This document shows positions 25,973 through 35,700 of a stretch of 64,000 nt of DNA, piece by piece. The stretch is from CAVRUH01 sp963822595 (lineage in GTDB: Bacteria; Chlamydiota; Chlamydiia; Chlamydiales; Waddliaceae), in NCBI GenBank assembly GCA_963822595.1, contig CAWGIG010000001.1, positions 1,054,001-1,118,000 on the forward strand, written 5' to 3'. Both the position numbers and the translations under genes were made by a program. The notes under the pieces were generated by a model that saw only the letters and a program-made list of their open reading frames with translations, was not told the origin of the DNA and searched no databases. The number at the start of each line of letters is the position of its first letter. Within the stretch, counting starts at the first letter, position 1.

Positions 25973-27826
25973 ATGAAAATTACTATATTTAACTTTTTTG
26001 AGAATAATACACTTTACGAACTCGTAAATGAAGTCATACTTAAAAAAAGTAATGATGTTAACGCAAGTGACGCAAAAATAAAAAAATTATTTCAAGACGT
26101 TATTGTTAATAGTGAAAAGGCTTCAATAGGACAGTATTTATGTCATGTCGTTGTGCATATTGGAAAATACCTATTTGTCGCTTCTTATCGAGAAAACTTT
26201 AAACAAGCCTTAATCGATATTCAGGAAAAAATCAAGTCTTTAGCAAAAAAGAAAATACCAAATAAACAACCCACCCCAAAAAAAGGCTCGGTTGCTGATC
26301 TAAGAACCCTATTCATCGTAAAAGAACCTCCAAAACGAGAACTCACGCGTCCGCTAAAAGAGCCTACTGTCGATTTTACAAAACCTGAAAATATCACGGA
26401 ATTTAATAGAGAATTAGAGGAGATCATCGCTCGGTTAGAGGGTAGGGTGGGGCCAAAAGAAGCGAACCAAAAGGCCTCAGACGAACAAATCGCTGCGGCC
26501 ATCGAAGTGATGAAAAGAAATGACCAGTATTCACCGAACGAGTTTCTTGATTTAGTTCACAAAATGGAAGAAGCTTCAGTGAGGAAAATGATACAAGAGC
26601 TTAAGTCAAATGCTGAGAAAAGAAAACTATCGGATATAGATCTTTTATGGACAATGATAGCGGGTTGTGAAGTTAAAGAAAGTAATTTTGAAAAATTCAA
26701 AACGTGTATAGGTAATATTTTCAATGCATTTTCTGAAGAACAATTAAAGGCCTCAAATTTAAGTCCAAAATTTAGAAACGTGATCACACATAATTTAAAG
26801 CCTAAAGCTATAGCCGAAGTAATGAATAAGAGTCAGTTGAAAATAATTGCCTCTAATTTGGATACAGCCGATGTTCTTTCTGACATTTTAAAATATATCC
26901 CTTCTGACGATCACTTCTTTTTTGGAAAAATAGCCGCGGTGTTGCCGCATGCGACTGAACCATTAAGGGGAACATTAAATATAATCTTTCGAAGTTTTCC
27001 TCCTTTAGAAGAAGAAAAACGAAATATCAATCTCATAACAAATCTCGAAAGTTTATTTAAGCATTATATAAAAATCAATGAGGCCTCCAAAGCGGAACTA
27101 AAGGCAAAATCGGCTTCTACAAGAGCCCCCGCAAAAAGACACGATTCACCAATAGTGCAGTATAAAAAATATCATCCTCCATCAACTCCTGCTGTCGAAT
27201 CGAGATGGACCGAAGTGGAGCTTTCTGAATTTATTGCCGAATTGCAATCCATTCAGGTGGATGATCATGTTGTCTACTTAAAAAAGAAATTCGACTCCAT
27301 GGATAGGATTTCTCTCATAAAATTTGTTGAACGCTCTACGGGCACATGGGTTGAAAATCTAGACAGGTTATGGAGAGTGGATAAAGATTTTACTGGAGAA
27401 GGGAATCAATTGAGTGCCAGGAATGAACGAATGAGGATTGTGTTTAGCCATCTCACTGATGAACAATTGGAAAGGGCGTCTGCCAATGCCGATTTTCTTA
27501 AATTACTTACATATACTCTAGATGGCATAGATGGGATTGCGGCAGAGGTTTTTAGTGCAGAACAGCTTGCGTTGATTGCCTCTCCGACACAAGATCTTAA
27601 TCCACTGATTTATCGTCAGAAACATGAAGCCTTAGTTAAGGTAATAATAAAGCTTCCAAAAGAAAATTTTGAGAGTAAGATTCGTGCGATTCTTCCTTAC
27701 ATTTCCCCAAGGTTGGCTGAGGGATTGAAAGAGGTGATAGAATTTAGAGCCATTGAATTTCCTAAAGGCGTAAAAGAGGAACTCTTATCTTTAATAAAAA
27801 ATAAAATGGAGAATATGATTGTATGA
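25973..27826 (+). CDS. hypothetical protein with internal duplication
   Basis: The 617-residue protein is not recognised. It is rich in Lys/Glu, predicted mainly helical, with a hydrophobic patch near residues 50-70 and a Pro/Lys linker at about 83-125. Two long segments (about 173-345 and 413-600) share an order of motifs: 'EFLDLVHKM / EFIAELQSI', 'DIDLLWTM / NLDRLWRV', 'FSEEQLKASNLSPKF / LTDEQLERASANADF', 'MNKSQLKIIAS / FSAEQLALIAS', 'FFGKIAAVLPH / FESKIRAILPY'. This shows tandem duplication of a roughly 170-residue helical domain. No ribosome-binding site is evident. It overlaps the next gene by four bases and may be a two-gene effector unit. Confidence 0.8.
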   Translation: MKITIFNFFENNTLYELVNEVILKKSNDVNASDAKIKKLFQDVIVNSEKASIGQYLCHVVVHIGKYLFVASYRENFKQALIDIQEKIKSLAKKKIPNKQPTPKKGSVADLRTLFIVKEPPKRELTRPLKEPTVDFTKPENITEFNRELEEIIARLEGRVGPKEANQKASDEQIAAAIEVMKRNDQYSPNEFLDLVHKMEEASVRKMIQELKSNAEKRKLSDIDLLWTMIAGCEVKESNFEKFKTCIGNIFNAFSEEQLKASNLSPKFRNVITHNLKPKAIAEVMNKSQLKIIASNLDTADVLSDILKYIPSDDHFFFGKIAAVLPHATEPLRGTLNIIFRSFPPLEEEKRNINLITNLESLFKHYIKINEASKAELKAKSASTRAPAKRHDSPIVQYKKYHPPSTPAVESRWTEVELSEFIAELQSIQVDDHVVYLKKKFDSMDRISLIKFVERSTGTWVENLDRLWRVDKDFTGEGNQLSARNERMRIVFSHLTDEQLERASANADFLKLLTYTLDGIDGIAAEVFSAEQLALIASPTQDLNPLIYRQKHEALVKVIIKLPKENFESKIRAILPYISPRLAEGLKEVIEFRAIEFPKGVKEELLSLIKNKMENMIV

Positions 27827-29031
27827 ACATAGAAAAAAATGCCTTATATGCCCCTGAAATACCTATTGATTACCGGGTAAAACCTTATTCCAAATTAGTT
27901 GGTTTTGACGATCGTCTTAATAGTGGTGAGCTTTCAATTGAATTATTGAAAAAAAAGTTGATGAAAGAAAAATATGTCCCACACTTACAAGAATTTGCTC
28001 AAGTACTGCGACAAATTAAAGAGGCATCTCCTCAGATATTAGCCTCTTTTCCTAAAGCGTGTATGGTTAGATCTTTTGTGACAGGACTCCTACACAACGA
28101 AGGAGTTCTCAAACCGCTCTATCGTCATACAGACCAAGTCGATCTTATTGCTGAAATCGTTCGGAAAGCAATAGATATTTCCAATGAAGATGTTAGATTA
28201 TCTCTTCAGGATGAATTGGTTACTCTGGAAGCGTATAAACGAGAGTTGATAGAGAAATTTCAGAGGATGGAAGCCGATTCGATAAGATCAGAATTAGATA
28301 ATGATGTTCGTACTCTAAAAATGATGCAGCGTCCCGAAATTTCATTGACATGGGACAACTTGATGGCGTTTCATGCATCGAATATCGGTTTAAGGCATCT
28401 ATCCAGTGTAGAGAAATGTAAAGAGGAATTTCAAATGGGATGTTTTGGTGATGCTATTTCAATAAAAAATGGAGTTGCGGGTCATATCTGCAAATTGCTC
28501 GTGAATAGAGAAATCAATGCTCGTTGGAACCCCCCTGAGGGTTTTTTTAGAGGGGATGTTATAGATTCCAAAGTGATGTGGGTCCAAAGTTCACCCACAT
28601 TTTTTGATATTATTTCATCGCTCTCGGAAGAGGATAAACAAAAAGTCGTAGATGAATATGAAGAAGCTCTTTGGAACTGGGTACATTACAGCATATTTTG
28701 CTTTGATAACAGTATAGATCTGTTGAGTCCAAAAGAAAACTATATCTCTCGGAGGATGGAAAGCTTGGCGAGTTCTTCATCATTTCTGGTTATTGATGGC
28801 TTCGAAACATTTGGCTTAGACTTTTCGAGTTACAAAAACTTTGGAAAATGTGGAAAAAGTAGAATTTCATCAAATCGGATGAAAACGATGATTTCTATTC
28901 CCAAAGATGAACTTGAGAAAGCTTGTGTTGAGTCCCCTGATAAGAGCTTAACGGGCTTATTGACAGCCATAGATCGTGCAGCCCTTCTCTCCGTTTACAA
29001 ACAGGTGCTAAAAGCTATTTGCTCTGCTTAA
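27823..29031 (+). CDS. hypothetical protein, partner of the duplicated-domain protein
   Basis: The 402-residue protein is not recognised and has no signal peptide or clear membrane segment. It is helical in the first half with a mixed C-terminal half ('WDNLMAFHASNIGLRHLSS', 'WNPPEGFFRGDVIDSK', 'LVIDGFETFGLDFSSYK'). Its ATG overlaps the stop of the 617-residue gene (ATGA), so the two are translationally coupled. The stop codon TAA lies at the first bases of the inverted repeat at 29030, so the end of the gene may have been set by that element. Confidence 0.78.
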   Translation: MNIEKNALYAPEIPIDYRVKPYSKLVGFDDRLNSGELSIELLKKKLMKEKYVPHLQEFAQVLRQIKEASPQILASFPKACMVRSFVTGLLHNEGVLKPLYRHTDQVDLIAEIVRKAIDISNEDVRLSLQDELVTLEAYKRELIEKFQRMEADSIRSELDNDVRTLKMMQRPEISLTWDNLMAFHASNIGLRHLSSVEKCKEEFQMGCFGDAISIKNGVAGHICKLLVNREINARWNPPEGFFRGDVIDSKVMWVQSSPTFFDIISSLSEEDKQKVVDEYEEALWNWVHYSIFCFDNSIDLLSPKENYISRRMESLASSSSFLVIDGFETFGLDFSSYKNFGKCGKSRISSNRMKTMISIPKDELEKACVESPDKSLTGLLTAIDRAALLSVYKQVLKAICSA

Positions 29032-29123
29032 CGCGGAGACGCAAAGACGCAGGGGCGCGGAGAATAAAAAAGTAAAAATATTTTTTTATTCTCCGCGCCC
29101 CTGCGTCTTTGCGTCTCGGCGTT
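29030..29123. repeat. inverted repeat (GACGCAGAG family)
   Basis: Arms of about 42 bases beginning 'aacgcggagacgcaaagacg' pair with one mismatch near the outer end. It lies in the convergent gap between the 402-residue gene and groEL and overlaps the former's stop codon. Confidence 0.95.
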
Positions 29124-29151
29124 TTATAGAGCTAGCATAAGAACGATTTTA

Positions 29152-30846
29152 TTACATCATATCCATTCCGCCCATTCCGCCCATGCCACCCATGCCACCC
29201 ATGCCACCCATGCCTCCCATTCCGCCCATACCACCCATGCCTGCCATGGATCCTTTGGACTTAGGTTGAGGTTTATCGGTGATCATGCATGCTGTCGTCA
29301 GCAGCATTGCGGACACAGAAGCTGCGTTTCTGAGCGCGCTCTTTGTGACGAGCACTGGATCGACAACACCGGCTTTAACGAGATCAGTGAATTCGTCTGT
29401 GAGGCCGTTGTATCCGTGGGCGCCTTTTGCTTCGAATATTTTCTCGGCAATGAGGTTTCCTTGCTTTCCGCAGTTGTTAGCTATAGCTGTCGCTGGAGCG
29501 AAGCATACCTCGCGGATGATTTGGACTCCGATCATTTCGTCAGAATCGCTTAGCTTGATCTTGTCCAGGCTCTTACTTGCACGGATGAGGGCAACACCGC
29601 CTCCGGGAACGATCCCTTCTGCAACGGCAGCGCGTGTAGCATGCAGGGCATCTTCGACGCGAGCTTTCTTTTCTTTCATTTCCGCTTCTGTAATAGCGCC
29701 GACGTGAATGACGGCCACTCCGCCAACCATTCTCGCAAGGCGTTGTTCAAGCTTTTCTTTGTCGTAGGTTGAAATGTTTGGTTTAGAAATCTCGTTGCGG
29801 ATTTGTTTGACTCTTTCATCAATTTTTGCTTTATCTCCGGCGCCATCCACGATCGTCGTCGCATCTTTTGAAATGTTAATCGTCTTGGCTTTTCCAAGGA
29901 CTTCTAATCCGACATCTTCAAATATTAGACCTACTTCCTCAGAAACTACTGTAGCGCCGGTAATAGCTGCAATGTCTTGGAGGATTGCCTTTCTTTTGTC
30001 TCCATATCCTGGGGCTTTTACCGCACAGATCGGGAGTCCTGCTTTGATTTTATTCAAAACAAGCGTAGCTAGAGCTTCTCCATCGATATCTTCAGCGATA
30101 ATGAGAAGAGGTCTTGGATTTTTTACCATGATTTTTTCCAAAACAGTCACCATCTCTTTAACTGAAGATAACTTTTTGTCGGTGATGAGCACGTAAGCGT
30201 TATCGAGTTCTACCGTCATATTTTCGGGATTTGTAATGAAATAAGGAGAGACATATCCTTTATCGAATTGCATTCCTTCTACGACATCGAGGGTTGTTTC
30301 GGTTCCTTTAGCTTCTGCTACAGTGATAATCCCGTCTTTACCGACTTTTGCCATCGCTTCTGCAATGATTTTACCCACGCTCTCGTCGTTATTTGCGGAG
30401 ATCGTGGCAATTTGTTTGATTTCATCGGAGGTGTTAATCGGAGCAGCTTGAGCAGTTAGGGCTTCACAAACAGTTTCGACACCTTTTTCGATTCCTCTTT
30501 TTACGCTCATGGGATTTGCGCCCGAGGAAACGTTTTTCATTCCGAGGTTATAAATGGCTTCGGCGAGAACGATAGCTGTTGTGGTCCCGTCACCGGCGAT
30601 GTCGGACGTTTTGGAAGCGACTTCTTTAACAAGCTGGGCTCCCATGTTTTCGAATTTGTCCTTTAAGGATATTTCTTTGGCCACGGTGACGCCATCTTTT
30701 GTTGAAAAGGGGGATCCGAAGCTTTTGTTGATGACGACATTACGACCTTTGGGGCCGAGGGTGACTTTTACTGTTTTTGCAAGGGTTCTAAGGCCCTTGG
30801 AGATGGCTTTTAGGGCTTCATCGTTGAATTTCAACATTTTAGACAT
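29152..30846 (-). CDS. groL: chaperonin GroEL
   Basis: This is the ATP-dependent folding chamber subunit of 564 residues. It has the family ATP loop 'VTLGPKGRNVVINKSFGSP', 'KDGVTVAKEI', 'GDGTTTAIVLAEAI', and 'GIVPGGGVALIRA' near residue 410. The tail is a long Gly-Met repeat (eight GGM units, ending 'DMM'), encoded by a tandem repeat near 29155-29240 that slippage could lengthen. It lies 25 bases after groES and is co-transcribed under the CIRCE-like site. Confidence 0.98.
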   Translation of the reverse strand: MSKMLKFNDEALKAISKGLRTLAKTVKVTLGPKGRNVVINKSFGSPFSTKDGVTVAKEISLKDKFENMGAQLVKEVASKTSDIAGDGTTTAIVLAEAIYNLGMKNVSSGANPMSVKRGIEKGVETVCEALTAQAAPINTSDEIKQIATISANNDESVGKIIAEAMAKVGKDGIITVAEAKGTETTLDVVEGMQFDKGYVSPYFITNPENMTVELDNAYVLITDKKLSSVKEMVTVLEKIMVKNPRPLLIIAEDIDGEALATLVLNKIKAGLPICAVKAPGYGDKRKAILQDIAAITGATVVSEEVGLIFEDVGLEVLGKAKTINISKDATTIVDGAGDKAKIDERVKQIRNEISKPNISTYDKEKLEQRLARMVGGVAVIHVGAITEAEMKEKKARVEDALHATRAAVAEGIVPGGGVALIRASKSLDKIKLSDSDEMIGVQIIREVCFAPATAIANNCGKQGNLIAEKIFEAKGAHGYNGLTDEFTDLVKAGVVDPVLVTKSALRNAASVSAMLLTTACMITDKPQPKSKGSMAGMGGMGGMGGMGGMGGMGGMGGMGGMDMM

Positions 30847-30871
30847 GGGTGTTTCTCCGTGTTTTGCTCAG

Positions 30872-31174
30872 TTATTTAATGATTCCAAGAATGTCATCTT
30901 CCGAAAGAATAAGGTATTCGCTGTCATCGTTGTCGATGTTTTTTACTTCTGTTCCCGAGTAGTTGCTGAAAAGAACGACATCGCCCTTCACGAGTTGTGT
31001 GGATTCCAGTTTACCTTCGTCGTTTACTTTTCCTGGTCCGACGGCTACGACAGTCCCTTCTTTGGGTTTTTCTTTTGCAGTTTCTGGAAGCAGGATGCCT
31101 CCTTTAGTTGTTTGAGCGATCGAGCGCTTGATTAGAACGCGATTTCCGAGGGGTTGGATTTGTGTTTTCGTCAT
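30872..31174 (-). CDS. groS: co-chaperonin GroES
   Basis: The 100-residue lid of GroEL has 'IQPLGNRVLIKRSIAQTTKGGI', the mobile loop ('AQTTKGGILLPETAKEKP') and 'DVVLFSNYSGTEVKN'. It starts at ATG 31174 with AAGGAG eight bases upstream. It is the first gene of the groE operon. Confidence 0.98.
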   Translation of the reverse strand: MTKTQIQPLGNRVLIKRSIAQTTKGGILLPETAKEKPKEGTVVAVGPGKVNDEGKLESTQLVKGDVVLFSNYSGTEVKNIDNDDSEYLILSEDDILGIIK

Positions 31175-31212
31175 TTTAAAATCTCCTTTGTTTGTAAACT
31201 TTTCAAGAATCG

Positions 31213-31241
31213 ATTGTAGATTCCCTGCTCATTAAAGTCAA
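31213..31241 (-). promoter_or_regulatory. sigma-66/70 promoter of groESL
   Basis: On the minus strand, TTGACT (31236-31241) and TACAAT (31213-31218) are separated by exactly 17 bases. The groES start follows about 38 bases later. Confidence 0.7.
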
Positions 31242-31259
31242 TAGGTCAAGTCAAGATTT

Positions 31260-31286
31260 TTAGCAGACTGCCGATTGGAGTGCTAG
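31260..31286. promoter_or_regulatory. CIRCE-like HrcA operator of groESL
   Basis: The sequence TTAGCAGAC (31260-31268), nine bases, GAGTGCTAG (31278-31286) matches CIRCE (TTAGCACTC-N9-GAGTGCTAA) at seven and eight of nine positions with the exact spacing. It lies just upstream of the promoter. The right arm contains the stop codon of the namZ gene (31283-31285). Confidence 0.75.
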
Positions 31287-32518
31287 TTTAAATAATCTGT
31301 TATGAGATATTTCTTCCTTCTTTCGGCGAATTCTTGCCGCTCATTTTTATGAAGATCTTTAAGTTGCCAGACCACAAAAGGAGAATTCACAATAATATTG
31401 TACACTTCCTCGGTCCCGTTGACCTTGGAAAACATCGTTTTTCGCGGAAGGGAGTTGGATATAGCCTCTTTAAACTGAGTGGGATATAAACTTTTAAGGA
31501 TGCCGATGATTAAATATTGGGTCGTTACAGGAAGGTATTTTTCATTGTCGGTAATGACGATGAGGACTCCGTTGCATTCTTTTTTGGAATAAGTCCCGTA
31601 AAAGGGGCGGTAGTGAAAGGGTTTAAAGGTTACACCCGGAAAATTTTGGGAGTTTAAAGCGTCTGCAAACTTTTGGGCATCAATCCAGGGGGCGCCAACG
31701 AGTTTAAAGGGAAGAGTATAACCGACACCAATGTTGACAATTTGAAGTTCTCCTAGAATCCCCGTAGTAGGGTAAAACCACGGAGTGGATGCTTCGGGTA
31801 TATGGGGGCTCGTTGGAATCCAAGTCAATCCTGTATCTTGGAAGGTCATCCCGCGATGCCAACCTTTCATCGGAATAACCTGCAGTTTGCAGCCGATGTT
31901 GTATTCTTTATTGAAGAAAAGGGCGAGCTCGCCAACAGTCATTCCGTGGCAATAGGGAACGTTGATATAACCGACGATCGATCTCCATTTTTCTTCGAGC
32001 ATTGGACCGTCGATGGTTTTGCCGCTGATTGGATTGGGACGGTCGAGAACGACTACTTCAACGCCTGCCTTGGCCGACTCTTCCATGGCGTAAAATAGGG
32101 TGGTGTTGTAGGTATAGGATCTTGAGCCGATATCTTGAATATCGAAAATAAGGACATCGATTTTGTCGAGCATCTGTTTAGTGGGCCGTTTTGTATCCCC
32201 GTGGAGGCTGTAGATGGGGATGCCGTCGGGATCGATTTCATCGGCAACATGGTCATCGGCATGAATAGCACCGGTAATCCCGTGTTCGGGGGCAAAGAGG
32301 GCAGTGAGTTTATATTTTCCATCGGTCGCATGTTCTTTGAGGAGGGAGATAGTCGATTTCATATCTTTGTCGACGGCGGTATGGTTGGTGATGAGTCCGA
32401 CTCGTTTCCCCTGCAGAACTTTCGAATATTTTTTTGTAAATAGCATATCGGCTCCGACCGTGACGGAAGCGTCCAGAAAAAAACTCCAAACACATATCAA
32501 AACTAATAATCTTTTCAT
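31283..32518 (-). CDS. namZ: NamZ-type exo-beta-N-acetylmuramidase (DUF1343)
   Basis: The 411-residue protein has a signal peptide ('LLVLICVWSFFLDASVTVGA') and the DUF1343 signatures 'GLITNHTAVD', 'LFAPEHGITGAI', 'DVLIFDIQDIGSRSYTY', 'VVVLDRPNPI', 'GYINVPYCHGMTVGELA' and 'PTSPHIPEASTPWFYPTTG'. NamZ enzymes release terminal MurNAc from peptidoglycan fragments, as known in Bacteroidetes and Bacillus. Here it would act in the periplasm on the thin chlamydial peptidoglycan. The start 'MKRLLVLICVW' is chosen because longer frames run back towards the inverted repeat at 32530 and delay the signal peptide. Its stop codon lies within the CIRCE-like operator. Confidence 0.88.
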   Translation of the reverse strand: MKRLLVLICVWSFFLDASVTVGADMLFTKKYSKVLQGKRVGLITNHTAVDKDMKSTISLLKEHATDGKYKLTALFAPEHGITGAIHADDHVADEIDPDGIPIYSLHGDTKRPTKQMLDKIDVLIFDIQDIGSRSYTYNTTLFYAMEESAKAGVEVVVLDRPNPISGKTIDGPMLEEKWRSIVGYINVPYCHGMTVGELALFFNKEYNIGCKLQVIPMKGWHRGMTFQDTGLTWIPTSPHIPEASTPWFYPTTGILGELQIVNIGVGYTLPFKLVGAPWIDAQKFADALNSQNFPGVTFKPFHYRPFYGTYSKKECNGVLIVITDNEKYLPVTTQYLIIGILKSLYPTQFKEAISNSLPRKTMFSKVNGTEEVYNIIVNSPFVVWQLKDLHKNERQEFAERRKKYLITDYLN

Positions 32519-32529
32519 GATATCCTTGT

Positions 32530-32641
32530 TTTTACCACAGAGATCACAGAGATTTCTTGAGAACACTGAGAAAATAAAAGTGAGTTCAAGACGTCAGTAA
32601 TCTCAATGTTCTCACGGATCTCTGTGATCTCTGTGGTAAAA
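32530..32641. repeat. inverted repeat (ACCACAGAGATCACAGAG family)
   Basis: Arms of about 41 bases ('ttttaccacagagatcacag' and its complement) pair with a few mismatches. It sits between the divergent namZ and putA genes, about 79 bases before putA, so it may lie within their leaders. Confidence 0.95.
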
Positions 32642-32719
32642 TAAGATCATGTTTTTGGAGTATTTTTGTAAAGGTTAATGTGATATATTCCTTGGTGCAC
32701 AGGCAAATTTGGAGGCTTG

Positions 32720-35700
32720 ATGGATAATGTATCTTTTCTCAATAAAGCTAGAACGATAATTGATTCGGTAAAGAACAAAAAACTTTCCGTGGATGAACGA
32801 AGCAAAGCTGCAATTGAGTTGACCAAATGGATGTTAAAAGAGGCAGAAGCCATTCAAACGCCTTCTGAAAAAAAGAATCAAAAGAAGCTCGCAAGAATGA
32901 TGACCGATCCTATGGGGAAGGTCTTTACCACAAGTATGACCGATCAATGTTTTCGAAGCGACAATGCACCTAGAGTCACTAATCAGCTTGTGTATCTTTT
33001 GAAGCGCTACGGGGTTCCGAAGTATCTTCCTTTTTTTAAGAGGCTGCAGCTACATGCAGTCAAGTGGTTTGGCAAAGCTATCCCCGGGATTTTGGTTCCG
33101 CTATTTAAAAAAGAAATACGCAAAGAGACCATGACTGTCATTCTTCCTGGTGAGGAAGATAAACTTATAGAACATATCGTAAAAAGAAATAAGGAAGGGG
33201 TTAGGGTTAACTTAAATCATTTGGGTGAGGCCATTCTTGGGGAAAAGGAAGCTCAAAAAAGATTAAATGTCTATCTGAAGGACCTTGCAAAACCCGAAAT
33301 TGACTGTATTTCAGTAAAAATTTCGACGATTTACAGTCAAATTAATCTCCTCGCAAAAGAAGATGCCCTTGCAATTTTGGAACAGAGACTCTCGCAACTT
33401 TATCGAGCTGCCATAAAAGAAGGAACTACGACTCCGAAATTTGTATATCTTGATATGGAGGAATATAGGGACCTTCATCTTACTGTGGAGCTCTTTCAGA
33501 GGGTTTTGGATCGACCGGAATTCTTTAAACTTACTGCCGGGATTGTGTTACAAAGTTATCTCCCCGATTCTCATTTGCTGCAAAAAGAACTAACCGTCTG
33601 GGCGATGCTTAGGGTGGCAAACGGCGGAGCCCCCTTGAAGATTCGCATTGTCAAAGGAGCCAACCTTGCGATGGAGAAGGTTGAGGCTTCGATGAAGGGG
33701 TGGGAGGAAGCTCCGTATGCAACCAAGGCGGATGTCGATGCCAACTTTAAGCGAATGGTGCAATATGGAATGTTTCCCAATCACGCTAAGGCAGTACAGC
33801 TCGGCGTTGCCAGTCATAATTTATTCGATATCGCTTATGCGATGCTTTTGCGAGCCGAAAATAATGTTGAACAAAGTGTTGGGTTTGAAATGTTGGAAGG
33901 GATGGCAGATCATATAAGGAGGGTCGTTCAGAAATTAACAGGACAAATGTTGCTGTACTGTCCTGCGGCGACGGAAAAAGAATTTGTGAATGCCGTTGCC
34001 TATTTAACGCGCAGGCTAGATGAAAATACAGCCCCAAATAACTTTTTGAGGCATCTTTTTGATATGTCTTATGGGTCAACGGAATGGGATAATCAGGTCT
34101 CGCGTTTCGTACATGCCTGCAAAACAACAAACGAAGTGGAAATTGGTCCAAGAAGGCTGCAAAATCGGTGGGGGGACCCTCAAAGATTGGATCCGAACGC
34201 CCCATTCCAAAACGAGCCTGACACCGATTGGTCCCTTTCACAGAATCAAAAATGGGCGATAGAAGTTTTAAGAGAATGGGCTCAAAAGAAAATCAACAAA
34301 ATTCCTGTGGTTATTGCCGGTCAAGAGTGGACATCAACAAGCCCCGTGGGCATAGGTATAGATCCTTCAAACCCTCGTCAAGAATATTATCGTTATGAGC
34401 AAGCTGATAAAGAGTTGTTAAATAGAGCGCTTCATACTGCATCTAATAAACAAAATCAATGGGCTTCTACACATGTATCGGAACGTTCTCAATTGGTAAA
34501 AGAAATTGCGCATGAACTCAGAAAAAACCGCGGTGAGCTCATAGGCGCCATGGTTGCTGATACAGGAAAAGTCGTTTCAGAAGCAGATGCAGAGGTTTCC
34601 GAAGCAATCGACTTTGCAGAATATTATAGCCGCAGCTTGGAAGAATGGAACACACTTGAGGGAATAGAGTGGAAGCCAAAAGGAACAATATTGATAGCGC
34701 CGCCATGGAATTTTCCATGCGCCATTCCTTTGGGTGGAATTGCCGCTGCGCTTTTGGCTGGGAATTGTGTTTTATTTAAACCTTCACCGGAAGCGGTTTT
34801 AGTCGGATGGATCTTAGTCAACATCTGTTGGAAAGCCGGGATCGATCGTGAAGTATTGCAGTTTGTACCTTGCTCTGAAGAACCCGTGGGAAGCCGCTTA
34901 ATTCAGGATATTAGATTGAAGGGCGTTGTATTGACCGGGGAGACAGCAACAGCTGAAAAAATGTTGAGGCTAAGACCGGGAATAGAGCTCATCGCTGAAA
35001 CAGGTGGGAAAAACATCATGGTTATCACGAATATGGCAGATCGGGATTTGGCTGTTCGAGATCTCATTCATTCGGCGTTTTCTCATTCGGGACAGAAATG
35101 CAGCGCGTGCAGCATTGCCGTATGCCTCCCTGAGGTATATGACGATCCTCACTTTAAGAAACAACTTCGGGATGCTGCGGCAAGTTTGAAGGTGGGAACC
35201 CCTTGGAATTTATCAACACGGGTCGGACCCTTGATTCGAGAACCTAATCCGAAGCTTTTTCGTGGATTAACCGAACTTGAGGATGGAGAAGAATGGGTAT
35301 TGAAGCCGCAGCAAGATCCGGAAAATCCTCAGCTGTGGAGTCCTGGGATTAAATGGGGCGTCATCCCGGGAAATTTCACGCATCATAACGAGTTGTTCGG
35401 ACCCGTCCTAGGAGTGATGCGAGCCGGAAATCTGACTCATGCTGTGGAATTGGCGAATAGTACTCCCTATGGTTTGACATCGGGCATAAACTCACTGGAT
35501 GAAAGAGAACAGAAATATTGGTCCGAACATGTTGAAGCAGGGAATTTGTATGTGAATCGCGGGATTACCGGAGCCATCGTCCGTCGCCAGCCATTCGGCG
35601 GATGCAAGGAAAGTAGTTTTGGACACGGTTTGAAAACTGGAGGACCCAATTATCTTGTGACATTAATGGATCCGGAGGAAAAGAATCCGTTGAATAATGG

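Noticed and set aside
29155..29250. GGM tandem repeat in groEL as an unusual feature
   Set aside because: Gly-Met tails are normal for GroEL; only the length (eight units) is on the long side.
32519..32566. 16-residue extension of the NamZ-like protein
   Set aside because: It runs into the inverted repeat and would bury the signal peptide; ATG 32518 gives a normal one.
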